This document shows, piece after piece, positions 1-11,340 of a DNA stretch of 64,000 nucleotides. The position numbers were made by a program, and so were the translations under genes. This stretch comes from Telopea speciosissima (taxonomy: Eukaryota; Streptophyta; Magnoliopsida; Proteales; Proteaceae), in contig NC_057922.1 of assembly GCF_018873765.1 (NCBI RefSeq), positions 63,636,755 to 63,700,754 of the forward strand, given 5' to 3'. Under the pieces are notes generated by a model that was given only the letters and a program-made list of their open reading frames with translations, was not told where the DNA came from and did not search any database. Numbering within the stretch: position 1 is the stretch's first letter; the number at the start of each line of letters is the position of its first letter.

Positions 1-1558
1 CCAGTCTGCAATTCCCAAAAAAGAGAAGCTCAGATTGGCTTCAAACTAGGATCGAGTGTTACTTTATAAGGGGTAAATAAAACCCTCGAAAACTCAATAT
101 GATCTGCTGAACAAATGAGGATTAATCAAAGAAACAATCTACCTGAAACACTACTCTAAAATAGGTACGAAATGGAGTACAAGTGATGTATTTTCCTTTT
201 GATTTTTAATGTTAAAATTGTTGTCCCCTTTCAAAATGCGAGAGAGAAAGAAGTATGACCTTGATGGTGCCCTTTAAATGCTTAACCAGCTCGGAATCTG
301 GAGAGGGGTCATGGGAATGCTCTGCAAGTCGATACTAGAGGACTAGGAATGTTATTTTGAGATTGATGATGAAATGTGATTCTCAAGGAGGAAGGAGAAT
401 AATGGATGTGGAAAAGAATCATACCAGGAGGATTGCATAAGCCCGACCGGTCAATGGAGATTTTTTTTGTGGACTGAAGAGTGTCAGTTTCAGTGGGTCG
501 GTTGGGATCCTCGGAGTGTAGGGTAGGAGGAGACGAGTTTGAGAATTCGGATGGTGTAGAAAATGCCTTGGTGGAGTGGGCAGAAGAAGTAAAGAAGAAA
601 CCAAATCCTTTAGAGAGGCGAGGAGAGATCCTTAGTGCCTTATCAACATTTTGCTCAATGCCACTGTAACAAAGGTCGACCTTCTCCAGACTCCAATCTC
701 TCCCTTGGCAGAGCTCTCTACCCTTCCAAGATCCTTGCCAGAAGATACCCCAACTCCTCTCTCCTTCTCCCCTTCTTCACATCTTTCATCTTCTCCATCG
801 CTCCAATCCCCAACTTCCAACCTGGCCATGGCCTTGTCTTCATCTTCACCCTACGCACTGGTATCCACGGTGTTAGGACACCAGGAGTGGATATTGGATT
901 ATTGGGAGGGGCAAATGGCGGAATTATTAGCAGCGCAGCGAACGACGATCCTCTCCGATTTTGTCGACAAGCAAACCCATTTCAGGGAGGTGGAGAATCC
1001 TGATGCCAGACGGAAGCTATGGCTACCTTCACCGGAGCTGGAGCTTCACAAGGGCAAAACCCTAAATCGATTTAGGGATTTCTCGGTTGGAGGAGAAGAA
1101 GGTAAATAAGGGTAAAATGGGAATTTAAAATAGGTTACTGAACTAAAAGGGTAAAATGGTCTTTTTTACTTTCAAAACTAACAGTTTATTAACACCGTGA
1201 CCTTGATGACGTCAAACCTATTACGACGTCACGATGATGTCAAAATTCAGTTTTTTTTATTTTTATAAATCTGTTGGATAGTGGATTTTACCCGTCGTTT
1301 TGGCCGGAGCGTGGCGGCGGGTCCGGCCTCCTCCGGCAGTGATCCACCCACCAAAATAATCGTCTCGCCGAGTCTTTCATTCCAGTATAAAAATTTTCAA
1401 ATTTCGTTGGTGAAAAATTCCGACAGCAACCAAAATAAGTACGGGTTCACTAGAAAAAATTCGAAAAAAAATTCGTTCTTCGTCATTAAAAATCGATTCA
1501 AGTGCTCACACAAACAAACAATCGATTCTAAATCTGTATGGATGGCTCTGATACCACT
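1..1558. other. Intergenic, no supportable gene; inner 5' region of a minus-strand copia remnant at its right end
   Basis: Several short open frames overlap here on both strands between about 419 and 1109. None has a recognisable motif, a consistent splice pattern or an agreed frame, so none is called. From about 1270 to 1543 the sequence lies directly inside the primer-binding site of the LTR at 1559-2019. It is therefore probably 5' untranslated or gag-leader sequence of that minus-strand retroelement, an inference from position only. Confidence 0.4.
1544..1556 (-). mobile_element. Retrotransposon primer-binding site (tRNA-iMet type)
   Basis: Read on the minus strand this is TGGTATCAGAGCC, the usual plant LTR-retrotransposon primer-binding site complementary to initiator methionine tRNA. 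It starts two bases inside the LTR end at 1559. It fixes the orientation of the element as minus strand and shows that the adjacent LTR is a 5' LTR rather than a solo LTR. Confidence 0.8.
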
Positions 1559-2019
1559 TGTTAGAAAATCCTTGAGTCTTGTGCAACCTGAATCCATCTT
1601 CATATAGAGATCTAGAACACGATTGAATAAAAGAATAGGAAAATAAGGTGTGCGTGTCACCCACGTATGTTGGCGAAGAACAACAAGAAGGAAAAACTTC
1701 GAAGCTTGATTCGTTCTCGAACAATAATTGATGACCACCTCCTTTAGGAGAGACTCCCTCGGTTTGGATCTTCCACAGCCTTCTCCTCCCACTTTGGCTT
1801 CCTTTCTTGTGAGAATAATAGAGAATAAGACCAAAAGGCTGCAGGGACCCTAACCATGTATTTATAATAAATACAAACCTTAATCCAATCCACCCCTATA
1901 ATGGAAAAGACTAGTATACCCCCAATATCATTAAAACTATTCCCAAACAAGGTTTATGCCTGCGAATCCACACCAATAGGTATGACATAATTAATTAATC
2001 CCACAGAAAAATCCTAACA
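1559..2019 (-). mobile_element. Copia-type 5' LTR, 461 bp
   Basis: The segment is bounded by TGTTAG and CTAACA, the expected TG...CA inverted termini, and is followed on the minus strand by a tRNA-iMet primer-binding site. A TATA-like stretch near 1858-1872 (TATTTATTATAAATA on the minus strand) is a plausible retroelement promoter. No intact gag or pol follows within the window, and no second LTR copy was seen, so the element is truncated. Confidence 0.7.
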
Positions 2020-2725
2020 GTAAACAATGAACCTCTGCGCCTATGCAACTACCGACCTTGACCACATCCCACCCTCCACCACTCAACCGCTGCAAGCTTG
2101 ATTTTAGCAAGAAGACTAAGATGTACAGAGGGACTTGGAGATGTGAGCCTATGTCTAGGTGATGTTGGGGTTGGGATTGTAAGGGCAGGAAAAGGATGGT
2201 GCGGGGTGGCTGAGAGGGTGGGGCTGCATGATGGTCGTGTTCTCAAAAGAAGGAGGAGGAGGAGGAGGAGGAGGGGGCTGTTGTCGTATTCACAAAAGAA
2301 GGAATAACAAGGGGTGGGGTTGCAAGGAAGAGAGGGGCGGGAAGTAGGGTGTGGGTTGCACGACTAAGCGAGGAAGGTGGAGGCATGGGTAAAAATGTCA
2401 AAAAATATGAGAGTGAGGGTGGGATACTATTCTAGGTAGTTTGTAAACCCGACCCCAAAAGTAGATGGTTTTGTAAATCCAAATGTATAATGGGTAGTTT
2501 GGTAAAAGAAAACCCGGAAGTGGATAGGAGTAAAAAGGAGTTTTCAAAAATTATTTGAAAAAATGACATATTATTATGCCATTATAAAAGTTGTCATTGT
2601 CTTGAGTTTTTTTTTTTTCGAGTACACATGTAAAATGACAAAATTTGTCCTCGTAGAAAAAATTAAGTGTGTTATACTTAAAAAAAAAGTAAGGTTAAAA
2701 ATTATTTGATACCTTAAGGGGGTAT
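2020..2725. other. Intergenic stretch without a gene
   Basis: A GGA-rich microsatellite lies near 2248-2274. The rest is A+T-rich unique-looking sequence with no coherent coding frame. The text around 2420-2560, on a pattern of retained 'gggta' strings, resembles the interior of the Mutator-like element at 3686-4875, but I could not define ends. Confidence 0.35.
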
Positions 2726-2733
2726 TAATAAGA

Positions 2734-2907
2734 AGGGAAAAAGAACTTTGTCCGGTACTGTGGTCTACACCAACACTCTCATGAGTCACTCTCTCTCCTC
2801 TCCATATAAAATGACACCTATGCCCCCTTGTTTTGAAAAGAAGAGAGATAGACACATGGGAGTGTGGCCTACGCCAGCACTCCCAGGCAAAAAAGAGGCT
2901 ACTTCCC
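2734..2907. mobile_element. 174-bp MITE with terminal inverted repeats
   Basis: The left end reads AGGGAAAAAGAAC and the right end, reversed, reads GGGAAGTAGCC. Both arms then carry a related 'GGGAGTG..GG..TAC' block, so the element folds on itself. It is flanked by a perfect direct repeat TAATAAGA (2726-2733 and 2908-2915), consistent with an 8-bp hAT-style target-site duplication. A sister copy of the same length lies at 58575-58750. Confidence 0.65.
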
Positions 2908-2915
2908 TAATAAGA

Positions 2916-3676
2916 AACACCCTATAAATAAAATAAGTTGTTCTAAGTACACCTATGGAAATGTCATTCAGACAGTAGTTCATCTAACCTTTAATTTGAA
3001 TACTGCTAACTTGTATATGTAAAGTTGATTATTGATGCTTTCATTGTAGAAATGGTGCCGATTGAGCGATTTGTTTCTAATTTACACGAAGTGCGCATGT
3101 TCCAAATCAGCAATCCATTTCTAATTTTTGTGGTTCTTGATTTTCCTATGGGGAAGGTATTCGTGCATAGGAGATTCTCTCATCAACTACATCAAATAGG
3201 GTGTGTAGGGGTTTTTCTGTCATTTTGAATAGGCAAAACTGCATTTGATGCAAGTTGTGCATGAAAACTTTGCCTTTTCCTATTTTGCAATGAAAAGGAA
3301 AACATGCTTTACAAAGAAAATTTTATCTTATTTGTGCACTAAGTTATTCCTAGGGTTTCTAGTAATTGGAATCAATCACCATTGATTTCAATTCAAATAG
3401 GTCATGCTAATTCCAATCCGAATCAGAATGAATTAGCCAAAAAAAAAAACTTGCATTTTCTTCCACTGAAAGCTTTTCTTTTCATTTTTTAAGAATATTC
3501 TAGTAAATACTTTTCCATCATCAAAGCATGAGAAATGCTTTCAGAAAATACCAATATGATTTTAAAGTAAATTTTATTAATTATTGACAATGAATAAGAC
3601 ATAGAGAGCAGATAAGCTTTAAATATTTTTTAATTAACACAAGACTTTATGAGTACTTAAAGTATGAATTTTATGA
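2916..3676. other. Intergenic stretch without a gene
   Basis: A+T-rich sequence with homopolymer runs. A 67-codon open frame at 3025-3228 has no recognisable motif and no neighbouring exon evidence. Nothing else is supportable here. Confidence 0.4.
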
Positions 3677-3685
3677 GTAATTCTA

Positions 3686-4875
3686 GAGAAAATTACTTGG
3701 ACACCCCCTGTACTATAGCCTAATTACTTAGTCTTCCCACCGTTTGAAACAAGTACTTGAACACCCCCTGCAGTTTACCATTTCTTTAAAGTAGGTCAAG
3801 TACATTGGTTTAGTGATGATGTCATCGGTTAAATTTTTTGTAATAACTAAACTACCCTTAAAGGGTACTGAAGTGATAGATTTAACCCCTTCTTCTTCTT
3901 CTTTCTTCTGCAACCAAAAAAACCGGTAAATAAAGAGGAGCAAAACCATGGTGGGAGAGGAAGAAGGGAAAGAAAGGAAGAGAGAAAGAGAGAAAGCAAG
4001 GGAGATAGAGCAGAATCGGGTAAGAGTGAGGGAAAGGGAGTTGAAATATTGAAGAAAGGGTTTCAATCTTGTAGCAGCAGCTTGGATTCCAAGTTTTGGT
4101 TAATGCTCTGTCTTGGGTTCCTATTTGAGGTGGTGAAAAAAATCAAAGAAGAAAAAGGGAAAATCTGGGTTTGGATTCTCTGTTCTTTTTTTTGGATTTT
4201 TGAGTTTTATTCTCAAAGATTCAAACCTGACTTGATGAAATAAATAGAAGAAGAAAATCGAGACGGATTCTCGCCTCCTCAATCTCTTGTCTAACCTACT
4301 ACTTTAGAAAAATCGCCACACCATTTGTAAGGTTTTCAAGAAGATAATCAGAAATAGTGAAGATAAGAACGAGTTCAGATCTGTCGAGATCCATGGCGGA
4401 AGTAGAGAGCCAGAAAGCCCCAAGCCTAGCTGCGCGCTAACTCATTATTTCCGTGGCGGAATGAGTTCAGATCTGTCGAGATCCATGGTGGATCGAGTTC
4501 AGATCTGTCGAGATCCATGGCGGAGGTTTGTGTTGGATTTTCAAGGCTGAATGTTGTGAGACTCCTGCCATTATTTCCAGGTCTTTTCTGAAATCGATTT
4601 GGGTTTGAAATCTATTAGGGTTTGAAATCAGTAGGGGTAGGGGCGGTGGGGTTGCATGAGGAAGGAGAAGGAGGAGAAGGAGGAGAAGGGGGGTAAATCT
4701 GTAAATTTTATTATTTTCTATTGAATAGGTGATAAGGGTAAAATGAACATTTCCATTTAAACATTAACAGAAGACTAACACTGTCAAGTTTCGGGGGTAT
4801 CAAGTAATTGTTTCAAACGTTGATAATTGTAAGCAAAATGACCATAGTACAGGGGGTGTCCCAAGTAATTTTCTC
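3686..4875. mobile_element. Non-autonomous Mutator-like element, 1,190 bp
   Basis: Terminal inverted repeats begin GAGAAAATTACTTGG and continue through a shared 'ACACCCCCTGTACTAT' block on both ends (left from 3686, right ending 4875). The element is flanked by 9-bp direct repeats, GTAATTCTA at 3677-3685 and ATAATTCTA at 4876-4884, with one mismatch, which fits a Mutator-superfamily target-site duplication. No transposase frame is present, so it is non-autonomous. The interior carries three near-identical direct repeats (4371-4524). Confidence 0.75.
4371..4524 (+). repeat. Three direct repeats inside the Mutator-like element
   Basis: A unit of roughly 29 bases beginning GAGTTCAGATCTGTCGAG recurs at 4371, 4463 and 4495 with single-base differences. 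It includes an ATG context (ATCCATGG). The first two copies are about 92 bases apart and the last two only 32. Confidence 0.75.
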
Positions 4876-5240
4876 ATAATTCTATCATCTTATTCCTCCC
4901 AACAAATACAAATTTGATAATAATGGATTTTGAAATATAAATATAAGTCTCATAACAGGTAACAATTTGAAATGTAACCAATTGTGATTTAGGAAATTGC
5001 TAGGGAGAGGATTTCCTATGCTGCCAGCATGGGGAAGAATCTACAAGCCACACCAACGGTTGTCCTGAAAAAAGTATCATCTACATGAGACCCATATATT
5101 TAGAACAAGTAAGAGAAAAAAAAAAAAAAACTTATGTGAGAAAAACTGCACTCTGAAGTTGTGGAGAAGTTTTTCCCAAATTATTATAATAAATTTTCAA
5201 CTATAACATGACTCATATTTAAATGATGTCAGTGAGTAAT

Positions 5241-6569
5241 TGTTGAAAATATATCTATCAAATTCGGATTATTAAATTATTAAATTTAATATTTGCATTT
5301 TATTTAGATTTATAAGAACGTTTCATAGGTCTTAACCTAAAACTGGTCTCAACTGGGAACGGGACTGGACATCCCATTTATATGGTTGCCATATCGCATG
5401 TCACAAGGAATAGTGATTTTGCATGGATGTGGGTACACGTTGAGAACGTGTATAGATATGAATCTGGTACCTATATCATATGCAGTGCTACAAGTTGTAT
5501 GAGTGATATAGTTACCCACCACTTGATGGCCCTTTGACCTAAAAGTTTCCATTTGTTCTAGTGTGGCATTACAAATTTTGGTAAGCCAATGATTGATGTC
5601 CGTTAGGACTATAAACCGGTACACTAGATTCGTGATCCTACATTGTAAGCAAAGAGGATTCTCAACATGGAATCCACTGCCCGTTTACAAGGAATATCTC
5701 AAAAAGAGAAAGTCAGTGATTGGTCAGATATAAAATCTGGATCTAGTGTTTATTCGAAATGTTTTGTGAATTTATTTTCAATATAAAAATTAATATATTG
5801 AATTTTTATTTCAAAGTTTTTCAATCGTTCGATCATAATCACATATTCCCTCATTCCCTCAATCAACATAAATAATGAATTGAGGATTAATAGCATTAAA
5901 GTATATACTCTATAGTTCATCATGGGATATTAGGAGAGTGGAAGGGTTTATGTGCAGTTAAAAGAGTTTATTGAACATATGACATTACATGGGAGAATAA
6001 TATATTTATGATTAATTATATTTTTATATTATGAGAAGAGATATTATGAGAATATCTCATGAGCCATAAATTAGAAATATTACATTCCTTCTGAGATTTT
6101 ATGTCTTCAACTTTGATAGCAAATTAGAGTTGCAAAAAATAGAGATTCACTAAATCACCAAAATAGAAGGATAGACCAAAAACCAATATGAAAAGGCAAC
6201 TTTGTGACACAACGATCACCAAAATTATAAAAGGAGAGGAGGGGAGAAGCAGCCACGTTTTTGGTTGCTCCTCTCCTCCTCTCACGATTTCTCCTCTCTC
6301 CCTTCTCTTGTGGTGGTGTGTACAAGGAGTGAGACTTGGGTTTTGGAACTCAAGGCTTTTGATGAATTGTCTTCTACTTCAAGTTGCAAGGATTGATCAC
6401 ACAAGCTTCAAAGTCTTGAACAAATATCAATCTCCAAGTTTGCACAAGTTTGAAAGGCCTATTATCTATAGGAAGAGTTACATTTGCGACTCTAAGGTAA
6501 TCATGTTTTATTTTGAAATTGTTTCTCCCATCTTTTAGATCTGAACGAGCCATTGGATTAAATCCAACA
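5241..6569 (+). mobile_element. Copia 5' LTR, about 1.33 kb
   Basis: The stretch starts TGTTGAAAAT and ends ATCCAACA, giving TG...CA termini with a matching inverted TGTTG/CAACA. A tRNA-iMet primer-binding site follows two bases later at 6572. Downstream remnants of gag, protease and integrase (9258-11150) are on the same strand, so this is the 5' LTR of that decayed element. No 3' LTR partner was recognised in the window. Confidence 0.65.
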
Positions 6570-6571
6570 AT

Positions 6572-6583
6572 TGGTATCAGAGC
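6572..6583 (+). mobile_element. Primer-binding site of the copia element
   Basis: TGGTATCAGAGC, complementary to plant initiator tRNA-Met, lies two bases beyond the LTR end. It confirms a plus-strand retroelement. Confidence 0.8.
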
Positions 6584-6746
6584 GGTGCTTGATCATTTTG
6601 ATTCAGAGTATAATTTTGATAGAATGGAGTTCTCTATGTTATGGAATTAATGGTTAATGTTCTCTAATAAAGGGTTTGCATATTATATTTGGAATATGAT
6701 ATGCATAATTGAATTGAGAAGAAAAATAAAATTGTAATTTTTTTAT

Positions 6747-7887
6747 GGGAGAAAGAATTCTACTTGGTCTTCTAGGGGGCGCATTTTTCACGTAGGCATC
6801 CTTCTAACCGTTGGATTAGGACAACTCATTTAAGATCCTTGATTTAATTAAGGGAATAAAAAAAGACTAGTTCAATTAAATTATTAATCAATTTGTAAAT
6901 AAAAAAAACTTTTACAGGTAATCAGTATTAAGGTTTACAAAGAAAAATTGATTTAATTATGGGAAGAAGAGAGAGGATTTATTTAGAAATCGGAGAAGAG
7001 AGAGAGAGAGGTAGTAGTAGATAAGGTAGTAGACACACTCCATGGCTCTTTTTTTTTTTTTAACCTTTCAAATAACTATAACGATCCTTGCTGTTTAAAT
7101 AAGGTAGATCATGATCTACTTTTAAATAAAGTAGATAATTATCTCTCTCATTTGCTTAATCCACGAAGAGTTTTATTGCTATTTTTTATTTTTTTTCCTT
7201 AAAAAATTCATTAATTAAATCTCAAATGATCTCTCTCTTGCTTAATCCACGAAGAGTTAATTGTTGTTTTTTGATTTTTTTTTTTTTCTTTCAAACAACT
7301 TCCACGATCTTTGCTGTTCATTTCTATATACAAATAGCAGCATCATTCATGCTTCTATGTTGTCTGGTTTACTCATTTTCAAGTCTCCATTATTTTGTGG
7401 ATTCAACAAGCAAGAAAGAGAGGGTGAGAGAGAGAGAGATCGTTTGACAATAAAGATAAGTTGTTTGAAAGAAAAAATATATATCAGCAGTTAATTCTTC
7501 GTGGATTAAGCAAGAGAGAGAAAGAGAGATCATTTGAGATTTAATTAAGAATTTTTTTAAGGAAAAAAAATAAAAAAAACAGCAATAAACTCTCTGTGGA
7601 TTAAGCAAAAGAGAGAGATAATTATCTATCTTATTTAAAATATTTAAACGAATCTTCTCTCTCTCTCTCTTCTTCCCATAATTAAATTATCTTTATTTGT
7701 AAACCTTAATACTGGTTACCTGTAAAAGTTTTTTCATTTACAAATTGATTAATAATTTTATTGAATTAGTCTATTTTTATTCCCTTAATTAAATCAAGGG
7801 TCTTAAATGAGTTGTCCTAATCCAACAATTAGAAGGATGCCCGCGTGGGAAATACCCCCCTACAAGACCAAGTAGAGTTCTTTCTCC
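6747..7887. mobile_element. 1.14-kb foldback element (near-complete inverted repeat)
   Basis: The left arm (from 6747, GGAGAAAGAA then 'CTACTTGGTCTTCTAGGGGG') is repeated in reverse complement on the right (ending 7887). The pairing continues inward through 'GGTTTACAAAG', 'TTAATCCACGAAGAGTT' and GA/CT-rich blocks to within roughly 130 bases of the centre. Each arm is therefore about 500 bases. TTTTTAT flanks both sides (6740-6746 and 7888-7894), consistent with a short target-site duplication, though this string is low in complexity. No transposase frame is present. The short frames across it are symmetry shadows. It lies between the LTR and gag of the copia element. Confidence 0.7.
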
Positions 7888-7894
7888 TTTTTAT

Positions 7895-9257
7895 TTATTT
7901 ATTTCAATCATTGATTAAAAAAAAAATTATTTTTTATTTTGAATGAGAAATTTTTAGGGTATTTTTTATTGAATGTTTTTATGTTCAATTTTTTTTGTGG
8001 TACACTCATACTTAAAGAGTTAAGTGAATGATGTACACTTACCCTATATGTCACATATTGATGTGGGGTCAAATGTGTTATTACCTTAGTGGACATGACT
8101 GTGGAGAATCTTATTATATCTTGGTGGTTATGAGAATGGATTTAATTTATAAATCTATGTGGATGATAGTATTTAATTATTCATGTGTTGAATAGAATGT
8201 GGAATACGATGTGTATTGTGTTCTCCGCTCTCTCTCTCTCTCTCTCTCTCTCCCCCCCCTCATTCTTTTTGATAAAATTGTGTACTCTACCCTTTGAGCA
8301 ATCCAATTGTGGATTGTGTTTACCAGAGGGGTTTCTTTCCCAAGAAAGTGTATAGAAAAACTATATTATAATTTTTTTTATTTACTTTATGTAATGCCAA
8401 CCAATGGTGACTTAAGGATTACAAAGAATTATAGAGGCCACCATATGATAATGGAAGGAGATAGAAAGGAACAAGAAAATGTCAAAGACAACACATGAAG
8501 ATGCAAAAGGTCGGAGGAAACATCTTATGTGTGCATCTTTCGATGCATGGTTTCACATTAAATTAAAATTAACTAATCTTTATTTTAGTGGGAGTAATAA
8601 TACATTATTATGCTGACTAATCCTACCATCTCATAACCATAATTTATATCTTACTTTAGTTTGTGTATTGCAATTTCAATATATGATGATATATTTTGTG
8701 CGTGATCGTTTATCTTCTATTTTTAAAGCATGTGTGATATGGATAGATTTTAATCGATAGATTTTTGTTCATGATCCTCTGTTGATAATGGATGTAGAGG
8801 TAGGTAATGAGGTCCCCATAATACAACCGATAAGACGTTGTGAGGATCTCACTATCATATGGTCTACACTATCTCCTATTAAATAGAAAATAGACATGGA
8901 TAATAGGACACTGTATTAGTGGACCATCTCTCATGATGTCATAATTCATTTCGAATCGATAGGAATACATATGACTTAAGTGTGTTAGCCAATAGGACAT
9001 GGATATGATACTCAATTGATCAATTATATTGAAAGCTTAAAAGATAGACAGAGTAGTCCACCCAACCACAGTATGTGGGTTGATTTTCGATAGGGTAGGT
9101 TTTATATACAAGGATTAGTGAGTTCCAATACATTTTTTTTTCATTATGGAGAGATGTGAAAAAGTGAAGGACCATTGTTAAGTTTGCTCAAAACAGAAAT
9201 TCAATGGTCACGATATTTATTATGCGTTTTACTTGTACCTATGTAGATATTTTCAAT
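7895..9257 (+). other. Leader/untranslated region of the copia element, no gene
   Basis: This lies between the foldback insertion and the gag start and has no coherent frame. A CT microsatellite sits at about 8226-8252. It is most simply the long 5' leader of the retroelement, possibly with further small insertions. Confidence 0.4.
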
Positions 9258-11153
9258 ATGGCTGCCCCAATCAATAACTCATTTATATCACTTATCACTC
9301 AATCAAAACTGACTGAACCAAATTATGAGGATTGACATCGCAACATCATGCTCCTTCTCAAGGTTGAGGAACTTGACTCTGTCCTGACGGAAGAATCTCC
9401 CACCATACCCTCCACTGATATGGATGGGACTGAGGTTACTACTGAACTTACCGCAGAACAACTAAAGGAAAACATAGAGGTCTTAAAATCCTATCATCAA
9501 AGGGATTCAAAGACGCAATTGTACATCCTGAATTTCATTGACAAGTCAATTATCGAATCTATCAAGGGAATATCTTTTGTAGGTGATATGATGACTAAGA
9601 TAAAAAAGATGTATAGTCAACAAGACACCCATATTGAATACGAGTTGATGGATCAGATCCACAATATCGAGATAGAACCTGGAATTTTAGTCATAAACAC
9701 GTGATGAAAATTTGAAATTTGTTCAAAAAATTGGAGAGTTTGGGTTTCAAAAAGTTCTCTTTGAAATATAAGAGGAACATCATTTTTACATCTCTCTTTA
9801 GCTCATACAACTCCTTTATTTTCAACTTCAATATGAACAAGCTAGATATTCAGTTGACTGAGCTGGGTAATATGTTACAAGAAATCGAAAGAGTGATAAA
9901 AAAGGATAAAACAGAAGTGCACCTCACTGAGATGAAACAAAATTCTTCCAAGACCAAGGAGAAGAAAAAGAAGACCTTAAAGAGCAAGGCCCTAAAAGGC
10001 AAGAAAGGAAAGATTCAGAAAAAGAAATCTTCCAAGGAAGGAAAATGTTTCTTTTGTGAGAAAGAGAGTCATTGAAAACGTAACTGCTGTGGATACCTGA
10101 CTTCTTTGAAAAGAAAGTTGGATGACAAGGATACCTTTTAAAAAGGTAAATTTGATATTTTTGTCATTTTCGAAACTAATATGTCTATTGGACCATCTAA
10201 CTCATGGCTTGTGAATACTAGATCTACGGTTCATTTCTGCAATATGTTACAGGGGTTCAAGGAGACAAAAAGACTAGGCAAGAATGAAGTGTGTCTCAGG
10301 ATGGGCACTGGAGCAAAGGCCAAGCGTTAGCTGTAGGGACTTATAGTATAGAATTTGATTCTGTAATCTTAATTTTAAAGAATTACTACTATGTTCCTCC
10401 TTCTTTCAAAAGGAATATTATTTTCTTTTCAAAGTTAGTTTCAGACAATTATGTATTTACTTTTGGTACTAAAATATCAATTCATTATAATAATAGTTTT
10501 GTTGCTTCTAGATTTTACAAAATGACTTGTACTTTCTAGAACAACCCTTAATAACGAATGGGATTTCAAATATTGATTTGAAGCATAAGAGAGCTCCAAT
10601 GAATCTTACTTACCTATGACATTTCAGATTAGGTCATATCAATGTAGACATGATTAACAGACTGGTAAAAGAAGAACCATTAGAATCTAAAGGTCAAACC
10701 ATTCTCAACTTGTGAGTCATGCCTACAAGAAAAGATGACCAAGAAGTCATTTCCCAAAAAAGGTAGGAGAGTCGGCGGTTTGTTGGAACTCATTCACACT
10801 GATGTGTGTGAATTCATTAGCATTCAAGTTAGAAACGGTTACGAGTACTTTGTGACCGTCATTGATGAGTATTCTAGATACGGTTGTATTTATTTGATGT
10901 GTAAGAAGTAAGAAACCTTTGAAAAGTTCAAGGAGTTTTAGGCTGAGATTGAAAAATAGTTAGATAAACGCATCAAGTCCCTACGATCAGATCAATGAGG
11001 GGAATATTTATCGAACGAATTTAAAGCATATCTCGTGACCAAGGGGATTGTGTCACAACTGTCAAATCCCTATACACTTCAACACAATGGTATATCTGAG
11101 AGACGTAATCGGACTTTGTTGGACATGATTCGAACTATGCTCACTTTTAGTGT
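9258..11153 (+). pseudogene. Decayed copia gag-protease-integrase
   Basis: The gag frame starts at ATG 9258 (MAAPINNSF) but carries an early TGA where NYED-W is expected, and then continues 9348-9704 as gag. A zinc knuckle of CCHC type (CFFCEKESH..KRNC) lies near 10045-10090. The protease motif near 10200-10230 reads WLVNTRST where a catalytic DTG or DSG is normal. A pre-integrase block (LRLGHINVDMI) lies near 10620, followed by integrase-core remnants: HTDV near 10797, YFVTVIDEYSRYG near 10850, LRSDQ-stop-GE near 10985 and NGISERRNRTLLD near 11090. Frames change repeatedly and several stops interrupt. No reverse transcriptase or RNase H follows, because the element ends at the hairpin at 11154. 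Confidence 0.8.
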
Positions 11154-11340
11154 GTTACCCTGCCAATGCGGTGCAGTGTAACCGTTGGAGCTCGACAATT
11201 GGCAGATGCTACATCCAATGGTGCCAGCTCGATTGACCCAAGTTTTTTTTTTCTTCTCGAGCTCGGTAACGTTGGATTAGCATCTGCCAGGTGTCGAACT
11301 CCGGTGTCCGCACTGCACTGCATTGGTAAATGCGGGTACC
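11154..11340. mobile_element. Hairpin MITE-like insert at the end of the copia remnant
   Basis: The left arm (GTTACCCTGCCAATGCGG, then TGCAGTG, GAGCTCGACA, TTGGCAGATGCTA) reappears in reverse complement on the right, ending GCATTTACC-GGGTACC near 11340. Arms are about 80 bases around a T-rich loop at 11240-11255. Open frames on both strands here are mirror images and not genes. Recognisable copia integrase stops immediately left of it. Confidence 0.65.

Noticed and set aside
651..1109. 152-codon plus-strand frame, possible gene at the left edge
   Set aside because: It overlaps other frames of similar length, is Ser/Pro-rich without any motif, and has no splice or neighbour support.
1281..1834. 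Overlapping frames on both strands near the copia LTR
   Set aside because: They cross the primer-binding site and the LTR boundary, so they are retroelement leader sequence and not genes.
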